Part shown: positions 9,310-16,354 of the stretch, one piece after another
How positions within the stretch are numbered: position 1 is the stretch's first letter
Layout: each line of letters begins with the position of its first letter
Assembly: GCA_964535025.1 (NCBI GenBank)
Contig: CAZHRW010000165.1
Coordinates: forward strand, 1 to 16,354
Direction: 5' to 3'
Origin: JAAYZK01 sp964535025
Lineage (GTDB): Bacteria > Planctomycetota > Phycisphaerae > SM23-33 > FEN-1343
DNA length: 16,354 bases
Translations under genes and position numbers: made by a program
The notes under the pieces: model-generated
The model's database searches: none
What the model saw: the letters and a program-made list of their open reading frames with translations, nothing else
Told to the model about the DNA's origin: nothing

Positions 9310-10593
9310 CGGGCCACCGCGGGGATCGCGACTTTCGACAAGCGCCTCGCTGAGGGAGGCCGCGCGGTTGGACCAGATCTCCCACTCGCGGCGGATGGAT
9401 TCCAGCAGCGCGTCCCAGTTCAGCGTGTCGAGTTGCCTGGACGGACCCCTCACATCCAGGAGACGTTCATAGGCCCCGAGGGCCTTGTCGACGCAGTGGT
9501 CCAACGAATACGTGTCGGCGTCGGCGCGGGCCCGCTGCCGCAGCGCCCGGGTCTTCCCGGCGGGCCGGCGGGCCACCCAGACCACCGCGTCGGCAAAGGC
9601 GTCTTCAAGCTCGGTCATCACCAGGCGGCCGTTCTCGCCGTCTGTGACGATGTCCCGCGAGCCCGGGGCGTCAAGGGCGACCAGCGGCGTGCCGGCCGCC
9701 AGGGCCTCGGCGAGGACCATGCCCTGCGTTTCGCTCTTGGACGCAAAGGCGAAGACGTCCATGGCCGCGTAGAGATCAGCCAGATCCCGCCCCCGCTGCT
9801 CCCCGGCGAAGACGGCGCGGCCGGTCAGGTCCGCCTCGTCGAATATCGCCCGCAGATCGTCGGCCAGCTCACCGTCGCCGACGAGGAGGAATCGGCTGTT
9901 GTCGATCCGCTGCAGGGCGCGAATGACCGAGCGGGCCAGGAACGGGAGGTTCTTCTCGGCGGCGACCCGCCCGACGTGACCGATGACGAAAGCATCGCCG
10001 TCCAGGCCGGCCAGACGGCGGCCGCGGGCGCGGTCGCCATTGGCGAACTCCTCGAGGAGCACCCCTGTCGGCACCACTGCCACGGCTGTCACAACCCCGC
10101 GCCGCCGCAGCAGAGACGCGACGCTTTCGCTGGGCGCGAACACCAGGTCGCACAGTTCGGCGTAGCGGGTGGACAGATGCACGATATAGTTCCGCATCGC
10201 CTTGGAATCGAGCGGCATGTAGTGCGTGTAGTACTCGTACATCGTGTGGTGCGTGTACACCAGGGGCAGCCCCCGGTGGGCCGCGGCCCGAACGGCCGAA
10301 TCGCCCAGCAGGAACGGGTGGTGCGAGTGGATCAACTGCGGGGCAAAGGCGTCCAGCTGACGGGAGATCTCCAGCCCCGAGGGCAGGGCCAGCGAGAAGC
10401 CTGTGTCGTTGAAGTTCTTGATCGCGTGCACACGGATGACGCCGTCCTCGACCGCCGGCTGACCGGGGAAATCCGGCGCCACGATGAGCACCTCGTGGCC
10501 GCGCCGACGGTAGGCGCGGCTGAAGCGGTCAACGGAGATCGCCACGCCCCCGACCTTGGGCAGGTACAGGTTGGTGAACATGGCGATTCTCAT
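9304..10593 (-). CDS. GT4-family glycosyltransferase
   Basis: A retaining GT-B glycosyltransferase of 429 residues that transfers sugar from a nucleotide-sugar donor. The N-terminal acceptor domain starts MRIAMFTNLYLPKVGGV, with the glycine-rich GGV loop at 15-17 and IHSHHPF near 88-94. The C-terminal donor domain begins at FVIGHVGRVAAEKN (about 202-215) and has the E-x7-E motif (E288 and E296, SETQGMVLAEAL), which contacts the donor. A roughly 50-residue tail follows the fold (WDALLESIRREWEIWSN). No signal peptide or clear membrane helix is visible, so it is cytosolic or peripheral. The ATG overlaps the stop of the upstream glycosidase as ATGA, so translation is probably coupled. Its stop overlaps the convergent ATPase stop by 6 bp. 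It resembles diglucosyl-diacylglycerol or mannosyl transferases, but donor and acceptor are not predictable. Confidence 0.92.
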
Positions 10594-12866
10594 GGTCGGG
10601 CCTCCTCCGTGATTACCGGGACCGTCGCCGAGGTCGCCTGGGGATCCGTGACGGTCACCTCACGGCCGCCCAGGCGTATCTCAATGGCCGGCGGAAGCTT
10701 CCGCCAGTGGGCCTCCCAGTGTACCTCGGCGGTTCCTTCCTGTCGCCATTCTATGCGGACGGACACCGGGCCGTACACCGTCGGCGTGGGGCCAAAGCTC
10801 ATCGTCTCGCCCCGCGCCAACCATGCGTCGGGGATGCCGGAGCCGAGGATGAGCCTGTCGGATTCTTCGCGGACGAACATGTTGCGGATCATCATGATCC
10901 ACTCCGCCGCCGCCCAGGCGTGCTGGCCGTCGCCCATGCAGCCGCCGCCGGTGTGGGGGTGGATCGCCTCGGGCCACTGGCCGGTCGGCGAGGCCGCCTC
11001 GGCGACGGCACGGACCAGGGGGAAGAAACGCGTATCGCCCGCGCGGAGCAGCACCTGGGCGATCGACAGGGTCAGGTAGGCGTTGCGTCCGGAGTGACTG
11101 GTATCGAGAAACAGCAGCCCGTCGATCATGCACCCGTCCAGCAGGAAGTTCACCGTGGCGGCCACCCGCGGATCGTCGGCGTCCCACACCCGCAGCGGGT
11201 AGGCGCACACGAGGGAACCGACGGCCCCCGAATCCATCCGCCGGTAAGGCGAGGCCGGAATGCCCTCCAGGGTCCGCAGCGACTTGGAGCGGTGGATGCT
11301 GCGCTCGATGCTCCGGCGGAGCCTTTCGGCCAGTTCCCGATAGGTCCGCCCGTAGTGCGGCATCCCCTGGGCGTCCAGCACGTCGGCGGCGGCATCGAGA
11401 CCGGCGACGGACCAGAAGTCGTCCCAGTAGTAGTAGTCGTTGGTTCCCAGGTGTTCGGCGCTGAACCCCGCGGGCAGGAGGCCGGCATGGGGGGCTTTGC
11501 CGCCGCGGGAGGTCAGCTTCCCGCGGATCCACCGCGCCCCGCGATGAAGAGCCTTGACCCACCGCTTCGAGAGCGGCTTGCCGGTCAACTCGGTGTAGCG
11601 CCCCAGCAGCCAGAGCACCTGGCCGTTGGAGTCCCACTCGCCCGACTGGGAGTGAAAATAGCCCGACGCCCGCTGGCGGTAGAGGAACCCGCTCATCACG
11701 TCGGCCACCCGGCCGATGAGGTTCGCGCAAAGCATTGCGTGGGCGATCAGCACCGCGTCGCGGAACCAGAACCGCTTGTAGGTGTAGGGGCCGGGATAGA
11801 TGTCGGCCGGCGACAGGAGCGTGACGGTGCGCAGGGCGGCCTCGTAGAGAAAGCGGAACCGCTCGTCGGGCGCCTGCAGCCTCGCGGCGCCCTCCAGGGC
11901 GACGGGCCACCCGCTCGGCTTGCCGCGCGGATAGAGCGTCCTGACGGTCTTGTCGGCCGACAGGGGAACCGTCGCGACCACACGCACCGGTTCGTCGGCG
12001 CCGGCCGCGAACATCGCCGCCGCCGTCGCCAGGCCCACCTTGCACCGGCAGGCCGACCGGGGCGGGCGATCCAGCAGACCGATGGCCACGTCCCCCTCGC
12101 GGTAGCGCGAACAGGTATGCTGCTCGACAGGCGTGTCGAAGTGGACGCAAAGTTTCTCCTCGAGGATCCAACCCTTCCGGTCCGCACTCAGCGCCACCGA
12201 CGGCACGAAGCCGACCCCCTCCGGATTGAACGGGCGCAAGGCGACTACCAACCAGCCGGGCGCCTTCATGACGGCCTCGTACCGCACGCGGCAATAGGCT
12301 TCGTCGGCCTCGGCTTCGACGTACACCACCGACTGCAACGTTGCCAGATCGTTGCGCGCGATCGTCTCGACGGCCAGGCGATCGTCATCCATCCGCAGGT
12401 GCTGCTCGCAGCGGTCCAGACGGGACGGCCACAGCGCTTCGCCCCGCAGGGGGACGGCCCACGCGTCCAGCGACCACCCGTCCCAAAGAGGCATGACCAG
12501 CCCCCGCGGATCGGCCACGGCCATCGCCTCGCAGCCCGGCACACCGACGGCCGTCCAGTTGCGGTGCGAGAGGTTCACCTGCGCGAACGAGAACGCCCGG
12601 GGCACGAACGCCGGGTCCCGCGGGTCGAACTGGCGATTGACCCAGAAGGGCCACACCCAATCGAGGTTCTGCTGGATGACCTTATCATTCATCACGCCCC
12701 GGGCATGCAGCGCGAAGCCGGCCCGCAACAACTCGATCGGCGCAGCGACCTCCGACGGCTGGGCCAGGTTTTCCAGGCGCGCGAGGATCTCCAGCGGGTC
12801 CAACATGCCGTGGGCCCGGGCCAGAGCACGCACCAACCAACGCCATGGAAACCATCTCGCGAACAT
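10590..12866 (-). CDS. Six-hairpin (alpha/alpha)6 glycosidase, GH15/amylo-alpha-1,6-glucosidase-like
   Basis: A 758-residue protein likely to hydrolyse an alpha-glucan or glucoside. Residues 1-330 form a beta-rich N-terminal region that I cannot assign. Residues about 335-680 carry the toroid signatures: PYTYKRFWFRDA (about 360-371), GEWDSNGQVLWLLGRY (409-424), YYYWDDFWSVAGL (478-490) and GQWPEAIHPHTGGGCMGDGQHAW (629-651). By analogy with GH15, E633 in WPEAI and acidic residues near 480 are candidate catalytic groups. The C-terminal 70 residues look like a small beta domain. The ATG at 12866 is preceded by GGGAG (12876-12872) at 5 nt. The frame stays open to 13289 but that stretch overlaps the PRC gene and lacks family resemblance. 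No signal peptide is evident, suggesting an intracellular substrate such as a storage glucan. Substrate and exact GH family are uncertain. Confidence 0.85.
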   Translation of the reverse strand: MFARWFPWRWLVRALARAHGMLDPLEILARLENLAQPSEVAAPIELLRAGFALHARGVMNDKVIQQNLDWVWPFWVNRQFDPRDPAFVPRAFSFAQVNLSHRNWTAVGVPGCEAMAVADPRGLVMPLWDGWSLDAWAVPLRGEALWPSRLDRCEQHLRMDDDRLAVETIARNDLATLQSVVYVEAEADEAYCRVRYEAVMKAPGWLVVALRPFNPEGVGFVPSVALSADRKGWILEEKLCVHFDTPVEQHTCSRYREGDVAIGLLDRPPRSACRCKVGLATAAAMFAAGADEPVRVVATVPLSADKTVRTLYPRGKPSGWPVALEGAARLQAPDERFRFLYEAALRTVTLLSPADIYPGPYTYKRFWFRDAVLIAHAMLCANLIGRVADVMSGFLYRQRASGYFHSQSGEWDSNGQVLWLLGRYTELTGKPLSKRWVKALHRGARWIRGKLTSRGGKAPHAGLLPAGFSAEHLGTNDYYYWDDFWSVAGLDAAADVLDAQGMPHYGRTYRELAERLRRSIERSIHRSKSLRTLEGIPASPYRRMDSGAVGSLVCAYPLRVWDADDPRVAATVNFLLDGCMIDGLLFLDTSHSGRNAYLTLSIAQVLLRAGDTRFFPLVRAVAEAASPTGQWPEAIHPHTGGGCMGDGQHAWAAAEWIMMIRNMFVREESDRLILGSGIPDAWLARGETMSFGPTPTVYGPVSVRIEWRQEGTAEVHWEAHWRKLPPAIEIRLGGREVTVTDPQATSATVPVITEEARP

Positions 12867-12949
12867 GCCTTCTCCCGTGACACACACCCGGCGGCGACGC
12901 AACGGGCGTGCTCCCCCGCATCGAGATACTTCGACGCCGGGCCTTTCGC

Positions 12950-13603
12950 CTACGTGTGGGCCGGGCCGGTCAGCAGGCTCTCGCCGGAGACGCCGAAGTG
13001 CAGCTCGTCTTCGTCCCAGTCGGCCGAGCGCACCCACTCCGGCGGCGCGAGCATCGCTTCGTCGCGGTCTTCCACGGCGATGGCGAGGTAGCGGACGGCC
13101 CAGTCGGTCACGTCGAGGAAGACGTCCGCCACCGACCCGACCACCTCGCCGTCGGACGCCAGGGCCTCGCAGCGGCACAGGGCGTCGAGGCTCCGCAATT
13201 GCGCCACCGCGGACGCCGCCATCGTCGCAGCGGCCGCTTCGGACCGCTGTTCGGCCGCGGCCCCCTTCAACTGTGGGCTGTCGGCCCAATAGGTCGGCCA
13301 GCCGAAGTGGGTGATCAGCGCCATCTCCTCGTCGCGGGCCAACTCGCCGGAAGCGCGCATCGCCGGGCTGTCGGCGATCTGGCGGGCGGACAGGTCCGTA
13401 TGCAGTTCCCGCGCCTCCACGTCGCAGCCGCGGATCGCCATCGGGGCGATCAGCGCCTGGCGGTCGGCCTCCCCCTCGTCCGGGACCACCCGCAGGTAGC
13501 GAACCGCCCAGCGAGCGTCGTCAAACAGAAACCCTTCAACACGGCCGAAGGCCTCGCCGGCGCAGATTACGCGGCAACGCAGCAGGTCGCGAGCTCTCAT
13601 CAT
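12950..13603 (-). CDS. Tandem PRC-barrel domain protein
   Basis: A small soluble protein of about 217 residues with two PRC-barrel units, at roughly 3-75 (ARDLLRCRVICAGEAFGRVEGFLFDD, then WAVRYLRVV) and 135-205 (SLDALCRCEALASDGEVVGSVADVFLD, then WAVRYLAI). The repeated WAVRYL strand shows internal duplication. PRC barrels are adaptor folds found in photosynthetic reaction-centre H subunits and RimM, and stand-alone copies are common in stress or storage loci. No enzymatic motif is visible. The ATG at 13603 has GAGGA 9 nt upstream. A GTG at 13609 and another ATG at 13600 are alternatives. The gene lies 49 bp after the transaldolase stop and 83 bp before the glycosidase start, all on one strand, so it is likely part of the same operon. 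Its role there is unknown. Confidence 0.85.
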   Translation of the reverse strand: MMRARDLLRCRVICAGEAFGRVEGFLFDDARWAVRYLRVVPDEGEADRQALIAPMAIRGCDVEARELHTDLSARQIADSPAMRASGELARDEEMALITHFGWPTYWADSPQLKGAAAEQRSEAAAATMAASAVAQLRSLDALCRCEALASDGEVVGSVADVFLDVTDWAVRYLAIAVEDRDEAMLAPPEWVRSADWDEDELHFGVSGESLLTGPAHT

Positions 13604-13652
13604 GATCACTTATCCTCGGTGCGGTGTTTATGTGGGCCGCCTCCATCTCCGA

Positions 13653-14936
13653 TCAGTGGTGGGCCCCGGCCATGATCTGCTGTGCGTGATCGTCCATGGC
13701 TTTCTGATCCGTGCCAAAACTGTTCACGCCCGCGAGGGTCATCAGACTGTCCAGGCCGATCTCGCCGCTCTCCAGGCGCGGGCGCCAATGGTTAAGGTCG
13801 GGGATCTTCCCCTCCTCGGCGCTGCGCCGCATGTCCTCGTCGGACCACCTGACCAGGACGTCGGGGCAGTTGTTCCGCTGGAAGAACCCCTCCAGGCGTA
13901 CGGGCGTGAACGTGGCGAGGCGCTCCTGGTCGAGGGCGTCGGCGCAGCGGATGACCCGCTCATCGACGTCCCACAGGGCCGACAGGCCGATCCGCTCGGC
14001 GGCGGCGGTATCGTCGATGCCGAGATCGAACGTCTCACCCGTCATGTCGCGCAGGTCGCCCGGCTCGATGCCGGACTCGATGAACTCCTTGGCCACCCTC
14101 GGCGGCATGGTGATCACGTCCACCCCGGCCAGGCGGGCCACCTGGTCGCCGCTGCGGAGGCTGGCGGCGATCTGGCGGGTCTTGAGCCCCATCTTCTCCC
14201 GCAGCGAACGGACAACCGCCTGGGAGGCCAGCACGGCCTGCTCGCCGACGCACTCGCCCGAGCCCAGCCCGCTGGCGTCGACGAAACTGTTCAGCCGCCC
14301 CATGAACACATTCACAAACAGCGGGCGGCCGATGCGGGTGATCAGGTAGTTCTGGCGCGCGGAAAAGCCCAAGGTGTGGTTGACGAGAATGCCTTCGTCC
14401 GACGCCCGCCGCGTCGCCAGCAGGCCGGCCGACGAGAAGGGGATCTTCACGTAGAAGCGGGTCGGATAGAGCGCGTAGAACCGTCGCGCGTAGTTGACGG
14501 CCCCGGCCAGGTCGCCGGCGAGCAGCGTGTGCTCCTCGACCGACACGTGGGCGTCGAACCGCTCGATGAGGCGCAGGGCGTGGTGCGTGTTCAGGACGAA
14601 CGCCACCTCCAGCCGGCGGTCCTCGTCGGTCAGCAGCGGGTACTCGTCAAGCAAGGCGCCGGTTCGCTCGACAAGCTCGTCGTAGGTGCCTTTCTGGATC
14701 TCCTTGTTCAGCAGCGTATTGTTGGTCGTCAGGCCGGAGAATTCCCGCGTCCAGACCTCCGAGATCTCATCGATGTCCCCGGAGTCCAGCCACAGTTCCG
14801 TTCCCAACTCCCTCAGGCGGCGCCACAGCGGGTGCGAGGGGAACCCACCGCCACCGCCGCGCTCGGGCTCATGGCTTTCGCGCACGAGCGCCTCGGCCTT
14901 GCGCCCCAGTTCCGAATCAGGTTCTGTCATGGACAT
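13653..14936 (-). CDS. Transaldolase-family protein (long form)
   Basis: An aldolase-type TIM-barrel enzyme of 427 residues that should move a dihydroxyacetone unit between sugar phosphates. The first strand is ELWLDSGDIDEISE (D51), followed by GLTTNNTLLNKE. The Schiff-base lysine is K164 in FYVKIPFSSAG, and EGILVNHTLGFSARQ and QIAASLRSGDQV follow. Bacterial transaldolases of the short and classical types run about 210-340 residues. This one has a roughly 30-residue leader and an extra C-terminal section (about 305-427) rich in charged residues, as in long actinobacterial/planctomycete-type forms. The ATG at 14936 has AGGAG (14949-14945) at 8-nt spacing. It starts 26 bp after the phosphoketolase stop, so the two enzymes are co-transcribed and probably share intermediates. 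Activity with another sugar phosphate is possible. Confidence 0.9.
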   Translation of the reverse strand: MSMTEPDSELGRKAEALVRESHEPERGGGGGFPSHPLWRRLRELGTELWLDSGDIDEISEVWTREFSGLTTNNTLLNKEIQKGTYDELVERTGALLDEYPLLTDEDRRLEVAFVLNTHHALRLIERFDAHVSVEEHTLLAGDLAGAVNYARRFYALYPTRFYVKIPFSSAGLLATRRASDEGILVNHTLGFSARQNYLITRIGRPLFVNVFMGRLNSFVDASGLGSGECVGEQAVLASQAVVRSLREKMGLKTRQIAASLRSGDQVARLAGVDVITMPPRVAKEFIESGIEPGDLRDMTGETFDLGIDDTAAAERIGLSALWDVDERVIRCADALDQERLATFTPVRLEGFFQRNNCPDVLVRWSDEDMRRSAEEGKIPDLNHWRPRLESGEIGLDSLMTLAGVNSFGTDQKAMDDHAQQIMAGAHH

Positions 14937-14962
14937 TCGTCACGCTCCTGGTCTGTCTTGGC

Positions 14963-16354
14963 TTACCCGGGCATCGTCACGGTCTGCCTCGCTTCCAGCA
15001 GCACCGACGGATCACCCCGGCCCTCAACGGCATGCCGCTCCTGGTCACTCAAGAACTCCGTCGCCTCGCGGCCCAGTACGTCGGCGGCCGCGACCACCAC
15101 GTGCCCCCACGTCGTTCGGTTGGCAAAGAGCATCCCTGCCACGTCGAACGTCCCGCCGCGGTTGATGAAGCCCAGGAATCGCGTGGTCCGCGGACCGGTA
15201 TCCACCCGCCGCAACACGCCGGCCATGGGACCGGGGCGTGTGTGGCAGACAAACACGCGGGGTTCGATCGCCGGCGGGAAGGCCTCGGCGACCTCATCGT
15301 CCGACGCCACAGCACCGGCCTCCTGTTCATCCCTCGCCCCACGGAACCGGCACGGCTCGATCAGACAGTTTACCGCCGCCGGTACGCCGCGATCGCTCAG
15401 GCGGTCGGCGGCGTGGAGAACCTCGGTCAACTGGTAGCCGCCGATCGCCGTCAGCAGGATCTGCACATCGCTGGGGCGGCGGACGGCGATCACCCCGTCG
15501 CCCATGAGGCGCTCGGCCTGCTCGCCGTCGAAGCGGTTGGGCACGGAACGCTTGGGGATGACCATCACCCAGATCTGCCCGTGGCTGCCGTAGACGGCCC
15601 GCAGGGCCGCCACGGCGGTATTGGCGTCGGGAGGGTAGACCACCCGGGCCACGTCGGTCATCTCGCCCATGATCGCCTCGGCCAGCGTCGGGTCCTGGTG
15701 CGACAGTTCGTTCTTGCCGTTCTCCCACGTGTGCGATGTGGCAATCACCGGCACCGACAGCCACTTGGGAGGGCGCCCGAATTCCCGCTGATGGCGGGCG
15801 AAGATGATGTCCTGCCGCAACCCCCCGAGCATCTTGACGGCGAAGGCCTCGTAGCTGACGACGAGGTTGATCCCCCCCTTGTTGCCCAGGGCGGCGCAGA
15901 GGACCGCCTCCTCGTTGAGGACCGTGATGACCTTGCCCCCAACCGACTCGGCCACGCCCGGTTCGGGGGCGGTGACGCGATGCTTGAGGTAGTCCAGCGT
16001 CTGATCCATCCGGTTGCTTCGGATCTCGTCGGGGTTGCCCACCCGCGGGCGGAGCTCCGGATTGCGCTGCAGCAATCGGCAGAAATACGCGTCCAGGGCC
16101 CGCATGGGCGATTCCTTGCCCGCCGGCTCCATCCAGTGCGGCTTGGGCATCTCCGGGACGGCCACGTCGCGGGCGGCCATCGGATGGTCCTTTTCCATGG
16201 GCCGATGCTGCTGTTGATGGTTCGACAGCACCCCGGTCGCCTCGTGGAGCTCTTCGGGCGGCACCCACAGCCGGCGGGCGCAGTCGTTGAACTGCTGCTG
16301 GGCGTCCGGGCGCCCCCGCAGGCTGTCGCCCAGCGGCAGGTTGTGCGCGGCGTT
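14963..16354 (-). CDS. xfp: Phosphoketolase (C-terminal part; 5' end outside window)
   Basis: The frame is open from the right edge to the stop at 14963, giving 463 residues. This is the C-terminal half or more of a thiamine-diphosphate enzyme of about 800 residues. Phosphoketolases split xylulose-5-phosphate or fructose-6-phosphate with phosphate into acetyl-phosphate plus glyceraldehyde-3-phosphate or erythrose-4-phosphate. Signatures include the VPPEEL linker, LNEEA...NKGGINLVVSYEAF (visible E169 region, corresponding to the ThDP-activating Glu area), ATSHTWENGKNELSHQDP (about 205-222) and IWVMVIPKRSVPNRF. The NKGG and ENGKNEL variants differ from the bifidobacterial TGRHG and R-DHNG versions. 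They match a subfamily sometimes annotated as xylulose-5-phosphate 3-epimerase, so substrate specificity is open. It is the first visible gene of the carbohydrate operon, followed directly by transaldolase. The promoter lies beyond the window. Confidence 0.9.
   Translation of the reverse strand, partial: NAAHNLPLGDSLRGRPDAQQQFNDCARRLWVPPEELHEATGVLSNHQQQHRPMEKDHPMAARDVAVPEMPKPHWMEPAGKESPMRALDAYFCRLLQRNPELRPRVGNPDEIRSNRMDQTLDYLKHRVTAPEPGVAESVGGKVITVLNEEAVLCAALGNKGGINLVVSYEAFAVKMLGGLRQDIIFARHQREFGRPPKWLSVPVIATSHTWENGKNELSHQDPTLAEAIMGEMTDVARVVYPPDANTAVAALRAVYGSHGQIWVMVIPKRSVPNRFDGEQAERLMGDGVIAVRRPSDVQILLTAIGGYQLTEVLHAADRLSDRGVPAAVNCLIEPCRFRGARDEQEAGAVASDDEVAEAFPPAIEPRVFVCHTRPGPMAGVLRRVDTGPRTTRFLGFINRGGTFDVAGMLFANRTTWGHVVVAAADVLGREATEFLSDQERHAVEGRGDPSVLLEARQTVTMPG

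Noticed and set aside
10707..13091. A 794-codon open frame on the plus strand opposite the glycosidase
   Set aside because: Translation is rich in Arg, Gly, Pro and His without any fold signature. The opposite strand has conserved glycosidase motifs throughout.
12867..13289. In-frame N-terminal extension of the glycosidase
   Set aside because: The translation is Arg/Gly-rich shadow sequence over the PRC gene, and a good Shine-Dalgarno sequence supports the ATG at 12866.
13602..15437. A 611-codon plus-strand open frame opposite transaldolase and the phosphoketolase end
   Set aside because: It crosses two real genes and has shadow-type composition and no motif.

Overview
This window is a GC-rich, tightly packed bacterial chromosome segment with 13 protein genes. 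Two run off the ends. I see no RNA genes, insertion sequences or CRISPR arrays. The gene content suggests a free-living bacterium that meets both low and fluctuating oxygen. My best guess for lineage is a planctomycete (Phycisphaerae-like) or a similar deep-branching group. This rests mainly on the unusual region-2/region-4-only sigma factor and on the hemerythrin, superoxide reductase and baeRF mix. It is an inference, not a demonstrated assignment.

Left part (1-5280): the 3' part of a plus-strand AIF/ferredoxin-reductase-type flavoprotein faces a run of five minus-strand genes. In transcription order these are a cytosolic PAS-type histidine kinase, its NarL/LuxR-family response regulator (20 bp overlap), a divergent sigma-70-family factor, a class-II superoxide reductase (neelaredoxin type) and a hemerythrin-domain protein. 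A perfect extended -10 promoter (TGC-TATAAT) lies just upstream of the kinase, followed by a strong inverted repeat in the leader.

Middle (5420-9309): a divergent two-gene plus-strand operon encodes a baeRF-type (bacterial archaeo-eukaryotic release-factor-like) protein and, 5 nt later, a P2-type Ca2+-ATPase-like cation pump. The pump converges on the next operon with its stop codon overlapping that of the glycosyltransferase.

Right part (9304-16354): a five-gene minus-strand operon. In transcription order it encodes a phosphoketolase (5' end outside the window), a long transaldolase-family enzyme, a protein with two PRC-barrel domains, a large six-hairpin (GH15-like) glycosidase and a GT4-family glycosyltransferase. 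The last two overlap as ATGA.

Together the genes look like an oxygen-stress/dormancy island. It has a two-component system and a sigma factor for control, reactive-oxygen and O2-binding proteins, a ribosome-associated factor and a Ca2+ pump. It also has a phosphoketolase route that could turn sugar phosphates from a glucan into acetyl-phosphate. The grouping of a NarL-type regulator, a baeRF protein, a CtpF-like pump and a hemerythrin recalls the mycobacterial DosR dormancy regulon. That parallel is the most interesting hypothesis here.
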